Source of the DNA: TMP-7 sp038212445
Lineage (GTDB): Bacteria; Acidobacteriota; Terriglobia; Bryobacterales; Bryobacteraceae
Direction: 5' to 3'
NCBI GenBank assembly: GCA_038212445.1
Contig: JBBQUM010000002.1
Coordinates: forward strand, 124,001-188,000
DNA: 64,000 nucleotides
Shown here: positions 16,916-24,723 of the stretch, piece after piece
How the letters are laid out: every line of letters begins with the position of its first letter
How positions within the stretch are numbered: the first letter of the stretch is position 1
Translations under genes and position numbers: made by a program
Notes under the pieces: model-generated
What the model was told of the DNA's origin: nothing
The model's database searches: none
What the model saw: only the letters and a program-made list of their open reading frames with translations

Positions 16916-17818
16916 ATGGTGTCTCTTAGTCACTTGCAGCGCCTCGAAGCGGAGAGCATCCACATCCTCCGCGAAGTGGCGTCCGAGTTTCAAAAACCGG
17001 TGATGCTCTACTCCATCGGCAAGGACTCGTCGGTCATGCTGCGCCTCGCGCAGAAGGCCTTCCACCCTGGCCGCATTCCCTTCCCTCTCCTTCACGTCGA
17101 CACCACTTACAAGTTTCGCGAGATGATCACCTTCCGCGACCACCAGGCCGCCGAACTCGGCCTCAAGCTGATCGTTCACACCAATCAGGAAGCCATCGAC
17201 AACGGTGCCAACCCGTACGTTCTGGGCACCCAGCGTTGCTGCCAGTTGCTCAAGACTACCGCCCTTCTCGACGGTCTCCGCAACGGAGGATTCGACGCGG
17301 CCATCGGCGGCGCCCGTCGCGACGAGGAGAAGTCCCGCGCCAAGGAACGCGTGTTTTCCATCCGCGATTCCGCCGGACAATGGGATCCTAAGAATCAGCG
17401 TCCCGAACTCTGGAACCTCTTCAACGCCCGCATCCGTCCCGGAGAAAGCGTCCGCGTGTTTCCCCTCTCCAACTGGACCGAGATGGACGTCTGGCAGTAC
17501 ATTCACGCCGAGAATATTCCCATCGTTCCTCTCTACTTCGCGAAGGAACGTCCCATGCTCGTGCGCGGCGACACCCTCACCCCCGTCGAGCAGAACTTCA
17601 TTCCGCGACTACCCGGCGAGCACGAGCAGATGGTGATGTGCCGCATGCGATCGCTGGGCTGTAGCCCTTGCACCGGCGCAATCCGCTCTGAGGCCGACAC
17701 GCTGCCCAAGATCATCCAGGAGTTGGTGTCCTTCCGCCGCAGCGAGCGCGAGAATCGCGTCATCGATCATGACCAGGACGGTTCAATGGAAATGAAGAAG
17801 CGGGAGGGCTACTTCTAA
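16916..17818 (+). CDS. cysD: Sulfate adenylyltransferase subunit 2
   Basis: 300 aa, the normal length. CysD is the ATP-pyrophosphatase subunit that makes adenosine 5'-phosphosulfate (APS) from ATP and sulfate, with CysN driving the reaction by GTP hydrolysis. Visible features are the PP-loop region YSIGKDSSVMLRLAQKAF, LHVDTTYKFREMI, RRDEEKSRAKERVFS, LFNARIRPGESVRVFPLSNW, and the C-terminal MRSLGCSPCTGAI. cysN starts at the base directly after the cysD stop codon. First gene of a cysD-cysN-cysH-tauE-like operon. Confidence 0.97.
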   Translation: MVSLSHLQRLEAESIHILREVASEFQKPVMLYSIGKDSSVMLRLAQKAFHPGRIPFPLLHVDTTYKFREMITFRDHQAAELGLKLIVHTNQEAIDNGANPYVLGTQRCCQLLKTTALLDGLRNGGFDAAIGGARRDEEKSRAKERVFSIRDSAGQWDPKNQRPELWNLFNARIRPGESVRVFPLSNWTEMDVWQYIHAENIPIVPLYFAKERPMLVRGDTLTPVEQNFIPRLPGEHEQMVMCRMRSLGCSPCTGAIRSEADTLPKIIQELVSFRRSERENRVIDHDQDGSMEMKKREGYF

Positions 17819-19447
17819 ATGGTGGCCGCCGCCGACACCCCCGCTTCGTTCAATGTTGAAGCGTACCTCCAGTTGGAACGTGAGAAGGACCTGCTCCGTT
17901 TTTCCACCGCCGGCAGCGTCGACGATGGCAAAAGCACCCTCATCGGCCGCCTGCTCTACGACTCGCGCTCCATTTACGAGGACCAGATCCAGGCCATCGC
18001 CAAGTCGACGGTCAACCGCTCTGCCGGACCTCTCGATTTGTCCCTGCTCACCGACGGCCTACGCGCCGAGCGTGAACAAGGCATCACCATCGACGTTGCC
18101 TATCGGTACTTCGCCACGGCGAGGCGCAAGTTCATCATCGCCGATACTCCCGGGCACGAACAGTACACACGTAATATGGCGACGGGTGCCTCCACCGCGG
18201 ACCTTGCGATTGTGCTGATCGACGCGAGGAATGGCGTGCTGCCCCAATCCCGGCGGCACGCCTTCATCGCGACACTACTTGGAATTCCCAAGATCGTGGT
18301 GGCCGTCAACAAAATGGACCTTGAAGGCTACCGCGAGGACGTCTTTAACTCCATCAGCGCCGAGTTTCGCGCGTTCCTCAATCAACTGGGCGCCCCCGAG
18401 GCTTGGTTTGTTCCCATCAGCGCGCTCAACGGCGACAACGTCGTCACCCCCAGCGCTGCCATGCCCTGGTTCAGTGGACCCAGCCTGCTCGAGTATCTGG
18501 AGACAGTGGAAGTGACCGCCGCCAGCGCCCGCGCGCCTTTCCGCTTTCCCGTGCAGCGTGTCATCCGTCCCGACCAGAATTTTCGCGGCTTCTCAGGTCA
18601 GGTCGCCTCCGGAATCATCCACCCCGGTGACTCCGTTACCGCTTGGCCGTCGGGACGTACCTCGCGCGTGAAGTCCATCGAGACATGGGAAGGCAAACTG
18701 GCCCGCGCCGGCGCGCCTCAATCCGTCACCCTCACCTTCGAGGACGAGATCGATGTCAGCCGCGGCGACCTGCTCAGTGCTGGCGGCGCTCCCCAAGTCT
18801 CACGCACCTTCGACGCCCGCGTCGTCTGGATGAATGAGGCTCCGCTCGACACCGTAAAAACCTACCTCCTCAAACACACCACTCAGACCGTCCCCGCCCG
18901 TGTGCGAGCCGTCAAGTACCGCGTGGACGTGAACTCGTTTGCACAGGAACAAGACGGTGTCATCGGCTTGAACGCCATCGGACTCATCTCCGTCGAGACA
19001 GCCCGCGCCATCTACTTCGACGCCTACCGCGACAACCGCATCACTGGCGCCGCCATCCTCATCGACCCCGAAACCAACGCCACCGCCGGTGCGCTGATGA
19101 TTGAGCGTTCGGTGGATGGCGATCGCGCCTACGCGTCGGGTCCCGTTACCGCCACCGACCGTGCCGCCCGCTGGGGCCATGGCGCCGCAGTGGTCCACGT
19201 GGGCGACCGCCTGCGCCTCGCCGAAACCGTCGAACGCCGACTGTTCGACCGCGGCGCCGCCGTAGTGGTGCTCACCGTCTGGACTGCCGAAGTGGAAAAG
19301 GCCATCCGCGCCGCCGGCCTGCTCGCCATCGTCGTCAGCGATGTGCCACCCAGCCTGAATCTGCCTGACGACCTCGATGAGGCCGCCTCCATGGTGATCG
19401 CATCCCTGCGCCCATTTGACGAAGTGATCGACGGAGAAGGAATCTGA
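17819..19447 (+). CDS. cysN: Sulfate adenylyltransferase subunit 1 with degenerate APS-kinase tail
   Basis: 542 aa. Residues 1 to about 440 are a normal CysN GTPase: G1 STAGSVDDGKSTLIGRL, switch II DTPGHEQYTRNMATGA, G4 NKMD, then two EF-Tu-like beta-barrels. This is longer than a stand-alone CysN (about 430-475 aa) and shorter than a CysNC fusion (about 610-640). The extra tail (448-542) lines up with APS kinase at GHGAAVV, VERRLFDRGAAVVVL and AAIRAAGLL-type positions. Where the kinase P-loop (GLSGSGKS) should be it has only GDRLRL, and the APS-binding middle is gone. The kinase is therefore dead. The stop codon overlaps the cysH start (ATGA). Confidence 0.93.
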   Translation: MVAAADTPASFNVEAYLQLEREKDLLRFSTAGSVDDGKSTLIGRLLYDSRSIYEDQIQAIAKSTVNRSAGPLDLSLLTDGLRAEREQGITIDVAYRYFATARRKFIIADTPGHEQYTRNMATGASTADLAIVLIDARNGVLPQSRRHAFIATLLGIPKIVVAVNKMDLEGYREDVFNSISAEFRAFLNQLGAPEAWFVPISALNGDNVVTPSAAMPWFSGPSLLEYLETVEVTAASARAPFRFPVQRVIRPDQNFRGFSGQVASGIIHPGDSVTAWPSGRTSRVKSIETWEGKLARAGAPQSVTLTFEDEIDVSRGDLLSAGGAPQVSRTFDARVVWMNEAPLDTVKTYLLKHTTQTVPARVRAVKYRVDVNSFAQEQDGVIGLNAIGLISVETARAIYFDAYRDNRITGAAILIDPETNATAGALMIERSVDGDRAYASGPVTATDRAARWGHGAAVVHVGDRLRLAETVERRLFDRGAAVVVLTVWTAEVEKAIRAAGLLAIVVSDVPPSLNLPDDLDEAASMVIASLRPFDEVIDGEGI

Positions 19448-20109
19448 TGACTGAGCCCAGAGAGTTGATTCGTTCCCTGCTACGCGAAAGCATCCGCCCA
19501 TGCGTAACCAGCAGCTTCCAGGCTGACTGCGTGGCCCTCGTTCATATGGTCAATGACGAGGCGCCCGGCATTCCGGTTCTCTTCCTCGACACCGGTTATC
19601 ACTTCCCCGAAACCTACGCCTATCGCGACGCCATGGTCGACAGGCTGAAGCTGAACCTGGTCAACGTCGCCGCCAAAAATACCGTAGCCGAGCAGGAAGC
19701 GAAATTCGGCAAGCTCTATCAGACCGCTCCCGATCGCTGTTGCGGCTTTCGCAAAGTAGAACCGCTTTTTGCCGCGCTCGAAGGACACGACACCTGGTTC
19801 ACCGCCCTGCGCCGCGAGCAGTCGCCCACCCGCGCCAATCTCCAGCAGGTGGAAGCATTCCGCCTTCCCTCCGGCCATGCGCTTCAGAAAGTCAGCCCTC
19901 TCGCCGATTGGACCTGGCCGCAGGTTTGGCGTCACGTAAAGGCTCTCGGACTCCCCGTGCTCCCGCTCTACGACCAGGGCTACACCAGCATCGGTTGCTC
20001 GCACTGCACCGCGCGCCCTGTCGATCCCGATAACCTGCGCAGTGGACGCTGGGGCGGCAAGAAACTCGAGTGCGGTATCCACATACAGGCGGAGGCGCCT
20101 CATGCTTGA
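19444..20109 (+). CDS. cysH: Assimilatory APS (adenylylsulfate) reductase with 4Fe-4S cysteine set
   Basis: About 220 aa starting at the ATG next to the cysN stop (ATG at 19447). It reduces APS or PAPS to sulfite with thioredoxin. The substrate loop SSFQADCVALVHMV, the LFLDTGYHFPETYAYRD motif, and the catalytic-tail motif GKKLECGIH are present. The two Cys pairs CC (in DRCCGFRKVEPL) and CxxC (in IGCSHCTARP) that ligate a 4Fe-4S cluster are both kept, which marks the APS-using type rather than the cluster-free PAPS reductase of enterobacteria. This agrees with the loss of APS kinase activity in the adjacent cysN product. Position 19444-19446 lies in the overlap; the coding part starts at 19447. 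Confidence 0.9.
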   Translation: MMTEPRELIRSLLRESIRPCVTSSFQADCVALVHMVNDEAPGIPVLFLDTGYHFPETYAYRDAMVDRLKLNLVNVAAKNTVAEQEAKFGKLYQTAPDRCCGFRKVEPLFAALEGHDTWFTALRREQSPTRANLQQVEAFRLPSGHALQKVSPLADWTWPQVWRHVKALGLPVLPLYDQGYTSIGCSHCTARPVDPDNLRSGRWGGKKLECGIHIQAEAPHA

Positions 20110-20845
20110 AGTCACGCTGGGCTTTTTGATTGCTCTAGCCGTTGGACTCACAGGTGTCGGCGCAGGCTCGGTCACCGCTCCTGTCCTCATCCTCCTGTTG
20201 CGCGTGCCTCCACCCATCGCAGTCGGCACCGCTTTGATGTACGGTGCGCTCATCAAAATCGTCGCCCTGCCCAGCTACCTGTGGCGGAAGCAGGTCAACT
20301 TCAGCGTGCTCGGCTGGATGCTGCTCGGCGGACTGCCCGGCGCCATCATTGGCTCGTTCCTCCTCACCCGCTACAAAACCATGCACTCCACCGTCATTTA
20401 CGGCGTGCTCGGCGGCACCATCATGATTAGTGCCGCGCTCAACATCTGGCGTGTCCTGAAGACCCAGACCATCCGCGGGAACGACCATCGACGCTGGCTG
20501 CCCGGCATCGCCTTCCCCATCGGCGCAGAGGTCGGCTTTTCCTCCGCCGGCGCCGGCGCGCTCGGTTCTGTCGTCCTCATGGGACTGACGACACTCGCCC
20601 CCTCCCAGGTTGTCGGCACCGACGTCTTCTTCGGTTTCGTACTCTCGCTCGTCGGCGGCGGCATACAGTTCACAGCCGGCAATTACGATTCCACCCTGCT
20701 CACCAAACTGGTAGCCGGGGGCATTGTTGGAGTTCTGCTCGGTGCCAATCTTTCGGCCCTCATGCCCGCCAAGCCCCTGCGATTGGCAATGTCGCTCTGG
20801 CTCGTGTCCCTCGGCGGACAACTCTGCTGGCGCTCCTTCGCATAA
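20102..20845 (+). CDS. TauE/SafE-family membrane permease
   Basis: 247 aa with about seven or eight membrane segments, beginning MLEVTLGFLIALAVGLTGVG. TauE/SafE proteins export sulfite or sulfonates, and operon members have been proposed to move sulfate or sulfite. The two duplicated halves show GVGAGSVTAPVLILLLRV near the N-terminus and SAGAGALGSVVLMGLTTL in the second half. The ATG at 20102 overlaps the end of cysH by 8 nt and has GGAGG 7 nt upstream, so it is the fourth gene of the sulfate-assimilation operon. Direction of transport is uncertain. Confidence 0.88.
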   Translation: MLEVTLGFLIALAVGLTGVGAGSVTAPVLILLLRVPPPIAVGTALMYGALIKIVALPSYLWRKQVNFSVLGWMLLGGLPGAIIGSFLLTRYKTMHSTVIYGVLGGTIMISAALNIWRVLKTQTIRGNDHRRWLPGIAFPIGAEVGFSSAGAGALGSVVLMGLTTLAPSQVVGTDVFFGFVLSLVGGGIQFTAGNYDSTLLTKLVAGGIVGVLLGANLSALMPAKPLRLAMSLWLVSLGGQLCWRSFA

Positions 20846-20884
20846 ATTTGCGTCACTTTCGACGGGACACCGCGTATTATCGTT

Positions 20885-23293
20885 GTGCAGTCCGTCCTGG
20901 CCGACTTACGCTACTCGTTTCGCCTCCTGCTGAGGAGCCGCGGTTACGCGATCATCGCCATCCTCGCGCTTGCACTCGGTATCGGCGCGAACACAGCCAT
21001 CTTCAGCGCGGTGGACGCCGTCCTCATTCGTCCGCTTCCCTACCCCGACCCCGACCGCCTGGCAATGGTCTGGGAGGACAATTCCATCGCCGGTTTCCCG
21101 ACTAACACGCCCGCACCCGCCAATTTTCTCGACTGGAAAAAGCAGAACCAGGTCTTCTCGGAAATGTCAGCCGCGCGCGGAGCGGCCAAAAATCTCACTG
21201 GCGACGGTCCCCCGGAATTCGTCCTCGGACGTGGCGTTCTGCCCGGATTTTTCCGCGTCCTCGGCGTGACGCCCGCCCTCGGCCGCACTCTCACTGACTC
21301 CGATGACCAGGCCGGCGAGAACGTCGTCGTCATCAGCTATGGCCTCTTCCAGCGCCGCTATGCCGCCGACCCCAACTTGGTCGGACGCTCCATCCTGATG
21401 GACGGCGAAAAGTTCACCGTCGTCGGCGTCATGCCGCCGTCGTTCCACTTCCCCACCAAGCGCGACGACATCTGGATCCCCGCCCGCTTGACTCCACAGG
21501 ATCAAGCCCGCCGCGGGTCGCACTATCTACAGGTTGTCGCCCGCCTGAAACCGGGGATCCCCGTCGAGCGCGCGCAGCAGGACATGACCACCATCGGCAA
21601 GCGGCTCGAACAGGAGTATCCTGCGACGAACACCAAGATTGGTGTCGTGGTGGTTCCGCTGAAGGAACAAGCCGTCGGACAGTCGCGGACGGCGCTGCTG
21701 GTCGTGCTCGCGGGCGCAGCCTGCGTACTGCTCATCGCCTGCGTCAACGTCGCCAACCTCCTGCTCGCCAAGGCCGCCGGACGCAAACGCGAGATGGCGC
21801 TTCGTGCCGCCCTCGGCGCTGGACGCTTTCGACTGATCCGCCAAATGGTCACCGAAAGTCTGCTCCTGTCCCTCGCCGGAGGACTAGCGGGACTCCTGTT
21901 CGCGCGCCTCGGGCTCCGCCTCCTCGACAACCTCGTGCCTTCCCGCCTCGGCATCACCCTCACCCTCGATGCTCCGGTCCTGTTCTTCTGCGCCGCCGTC
22001 GCGCTACTCACCGGCGTGCTGTTCGGCTTGGCGCCCGCGCTTCATTCGAGCCGCCTCGATCTCAATGAAGCCCTGAAGAGCGGAATGCGAGGAAGCTCCA
22101 GCCATGGCGCTGGATTCCTGCGCGACGTGCTCGTGGTCGCCGAGGTCGCGCTCGCCCTCGTCCTGCTCGTCGGCGCAGGGCTCATGATCCGCACGCTTTC
22201 CGGCCTCTACTCCATCGACCTGGGCTTCAACCCTCGCAACGCGCTCACCATGACCACTTACCTTCCGCGCACTAAGTACAGCGAGCCGTCACGCCGCATT
22301 CATTTCTATGACGCGGTCCTTGCGCGAGTCAATGCGCTCCCCGGAGTGGTCTCGTCAGCCTACGCCTCCGACATTCCCCTCACCACTCGCGGCAACACGA
22401 ATAGCATCAAGATCCAGGGCCGGCCCGAGCCTCCGCCGGGCACCGAAACCGACGCCTTTTATCGCGTTGGCACTAACGACTACCTCAAAACCCTCGGCGT
22501 CAAGCTCATCGCCGGCAGGCTCCTCAACGATCAGGATCGAGAGAAGAGCACGCCCGTCGTCGTCGTCAATGAAACCTGCCAGAAGCAGTACTGGAGCGGC
22601 GCGAGTCCACTCGGCGCCCGTATCACCACCGATGGCCTCGACGTGTGGCGCGAGGTGGTCGGCGTCGTCGCTGACCCGCATGAAAGCGGTATCGACGTCC
22701 GTCTGAAATGTGGAGTCTACCTTCCCGTCGTCCAGAATCAAACCGCTTGGGCGGTACCGGCCAATATCCTGGTGCGCACTCAATCCAACCCGCTAGGGCT
22801 CGCCGCCGGCGTCCGCAATGCCATCTGGGCAGAGGATCGCGATCAACCCATCAGCGGCATCCAGACCTTGGAAGATCTGGTTGACCTCCAGCTAGCCGAC
22901 CGCCGGCAGCAGATGATCCTACTCGGTTCGTTCGCTGCCTTGGCGCTGCTTCTCGCCGCACTCGGAATCTACGGCGTGCTCGCCTATGCGGTGACTCAGC
23001 GCACTCGCGAAATCGGCGTGCGCATGGCCCTCGGAGCACGCTCCTCCGACGTCGTCTGGATGGTCACCGCTCACGGCGCGCGACTCGCCGCCGCCGGCCT
23101 CGCCATTGGCGGAATCGCCGCCGCCGGAGTAACCCGCGGCATGCGTCAGGTGCTCTATGAGGTGTCGCCCTTCGACCTTCCCACCTATGCCGGAGTGGGA
23201 GCTGTGCTCGCCACCGCCGCCATTATCGCCTGCGCCATTCCCGCCATTCGCGCGGCGCGCCTCGACCCCACCATCGCGCTGCGCGAAGAATAA
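20885..23293 (+). CDS. ADOP-type ABC transporter permease (MacB/FtsX-like)
   Basis: 802 aa from a GTG. The N-terminus is LRYSFRLLLRSRGYAIIAIL followed by ALGIGANTAIFS, the signature of acidobacterial duplicated orphan permeases. Two MacB periplasmic core regions alternate with two FtsX-type four-helix blocks: AACVLLIACVNVANLLLAKA with RKREMALRAALGAGRFRLIR in the middle, and GIYGVLAYAVTQRTREIGVR near the C-terminus. No ATPase is encoded nearby. The family is thought to work with shared MacB-like ATPases in efflux or signalling, but substrates are unknown. TATTAT lies 4 nt before the start codon. It is convergent with the histidine kinase, 3 nt apart. Confidence 0.9.
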   Translation: MQSVLADLRYSFRLLLRSRGYAIIAILALALGIGANTAIFSAVDAVLIRPLPYPDPDRLAMVWEDNSIAGFPTNTPAPANFLDWKKQNQVFSEMSAARGAAKNLTGDGPPEFVLGRGVLPGFFRVLGVTPALGRTLTDSDDQAGENVVVISYGLFQRRYAADPNLVGRSILMDGEKFTVVGVMPPSFHFPTKRDDIWIPARLTPQDQARRGSHYLQVVARLKPGIPVERAQQDMTTIGKRLEQEYPATNTKIGVVVVPLKEQAVGQSRTALLVVLAGAACVLLIACVNVANLLLAKAAGRKREMALRAALGAGRFRLIRQMVTESLLLSLAGGLAGLLFARLGLRLLDNLVPSRLGITLTLDAPVLFFCAAVALLTGVLFGLAPALHSSRLDLNEALKSGMRGSSSHGAGFLRDVLVVAEVALALVLLVGAGLMIRTLSGLYSIDLGFNPRNALTMTTYLPRTKYSEPSRRIHFYDAVLARVNALPGVVSSAYASDIPLTTRGNTNSIKIQGRPEPPPGTETDAFYRVGTNDYLKTLGVKLIAGRLLNDQDREKSTPVVVVNETCQKQYWSGASPLGARITTDGLDVWREVVGVVADPHESGIDVRLKCGVYLPVVQNQTAWAVPANILVRTQSNPLGLAAGVRNAIWAEDRDQPISGIQTLEDLVDLQLADRRQQMILLGSFAALALLLAALGIYGVLAYAVTQRTREIGVRMALGARSSDVVWMVTAHGARLAAAGLAIGGIAAAGVTRGMRQVLYEVSPFDLPTYAGVGAVLATAAIIACAIPAIRAARLDPTIALREE

Positions 23294-23296
23294 GGG

Positions 23297-24574
23297 TTAT
23301 CGGGCAGCGGGAAACGAAAGCGTAAAGCTGGCTCCCAGTCCGTCCCCATCGCTGTGGGCCCAAATCTGTCCCCCGTACTGCTCAACGATCGTCCGGCAAA
23401 TCGCGAGACCAAGCCCGGTGCCCGGATAGGCGTCCCGGTGCAGCCGCTTGAAGAGCCCGAAAATCCGCTCCTCATGCAGCGGTGAAAAGCCGATGCCGTT
23501 ATCGGACACCGTCACCAGCCACTCGTCGGATACTCGCGCCGCCGACACCCGAATCTCCGGAGCAACGTCCGGCTTCTTGTATTTGATGGCGTTCGACAGT
23601 AGATTCTCGAACACCACCGACAAATGGTGAGGATTGGCATCCACGGCCGGCAGATCGCTGTGAGTAATCTGCGCCCCGCTTTCCTGAATCTTCTCAGCCA
23701 GCGCCGCTGTCGCTTCATTCAAAGTAGTGTTGAGATCGACGTGCGCAATCATCCCTCGCTCGCGCACCACTCGCGAGTAGAGCATCAGATCCTTAATGAG
23801 ATCGCCCATCCGCACCACGCCGCTGCGAATGATCCCGGCAAACCGGCTCTTCTCGTCCTCACTATTGCTCTTGTTGTTGAGCAGCAGTTCGGTGTAGATG
23901 CTCACCATACGCAGAGGCTCTTGCAGGTCATGCCCGGCCACGTACGCGAACTCGCGAAGAGCACTGTTTGAACGCCGGAGCGCCTCGTTACAGTCGTGTA
24001 GTTGATCGGCGTGGGCAGCCAGATCGGTCAATGCGATCTCAGAATGCCTCTGCGCTTCGGATAGCAGCTCGCTATTCCGGACTCGGTGAAGAGCCAGCGC
24101 CAGGTGAGAGCAGCACTCGCAGGCCACCTGCGAGTCGTGTGGATCAAACCGGCGTGGCGATAGAAATCGCAATACGCCAAAATCCTCACCGCGCGCGGCC
24201 AGCCTCACATCCATGGCCGCCAACCCTTGGGCTGTATCAAAGGGCCGTACCAGAAATGCTTCGCGTGTCTTGAGAATCTCAGAAGGCCAGTCGCTGCCTC
24301 CCGCCGATTCCGAAAACTGCTCGTCCTCCATTCGCCAGCCCCTAAAAGTCAACCGCCTCTGGCGGTCAAACACAGCGGCCTGCAGCCCCTCATACTCGAG
24401 AACCCGCCTGAATTTCGCGCCAACAATCGTCCACAATGATTCATGCTCGAATGCATTGGAAAGATCCGAGACAACATCGAACATCGAGGTCGCGCGTAAT
24501 AGCCCTAGATTGTGATGAGCGGGCAAATCCGCGTCAGGACCAGATGGACATTCGGAAGAGCCAATGGAAGACAC
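23297..24574 (-). CDS. Soluble GAF-domain sensor histidine kinase
   Basis: 425 aa from a GTG with GAGGGA 8 nt upstream. No membrane segment is seen, so it is cytoplasmic. Residues about 45-185 look like a GAF-type sensor, followed by a coiled-coil linker. The HisKA box is FAYVAGHDLQEPLRMV (phospho-accepting His), and the ATPase domain has N box FENLLSNAIKY, G1 DNGIGF, F box FGLFKRLH and G2 GTGLGLAI. The HisKA sequence (GHDLQEPLR) is the type found in phytochrome-like kinases. No response regulator gene is adjacent. It lies between the two ADOP permeases but is read in the opposite direction. Confidence 0.9.
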   Translation of the reverse strand: MSSIGSSECPSGPDADLPAHHNLGLLRATSMFDVVSDLSNAFEHESLWTIVGAKFRRVLEYEGLQAAVFDRQRRLTFRGWRMEDEQFSESAGGSDWPSEILKTREAFLVRPFDTAQGLAAMDVRLAARGEDFGVLRFLSPRRFDPHDSQVACECCSHLALALHRVRNSELLSEAQRHSEIALTDLAAHADQLHDCNEALRRSNSALREFAYVAGHDLQEPLRMVSIYTELLLNNKSNSEDEKSRFAGIIRSGVVRMGDLIKDLMLYSRVVRERGMIAHVDLNTTLNEATAALAEKIQESGAQITHSDLPAVDANPHHLSVVFENLLSNAIKYKKPDVAPEIRVSAARVSDEWLVTVSDNGIGFSPLHEERIFGLFKRLHRDAYPGTGLGLAICRTIVEQYGGQIWAHSDGDGLGASFTLSFPAAR

Positions 24575-24723
24575 GATTGATTCCCTCTTAACATTTCAAG
24601 CAGCCGCCATCCCCCAGTGTCGAAACCTCGAAGCATCACCAGGTGACAGCCGCCTTTCACTTTCTAGACGCGGGAATTCAGAATTGTTGAACGATGTCAC
24701 CGATTTTTTACCTGCGCTGATGC

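Noticed and set aside
24575..24723. Gap between histidine kinase and second ADOP permease, with TCACC-A-GGTGA
   Set aside because: A 5-bp inverted repeat is too short to call an operator; nothing else is visible in the 149 bp.
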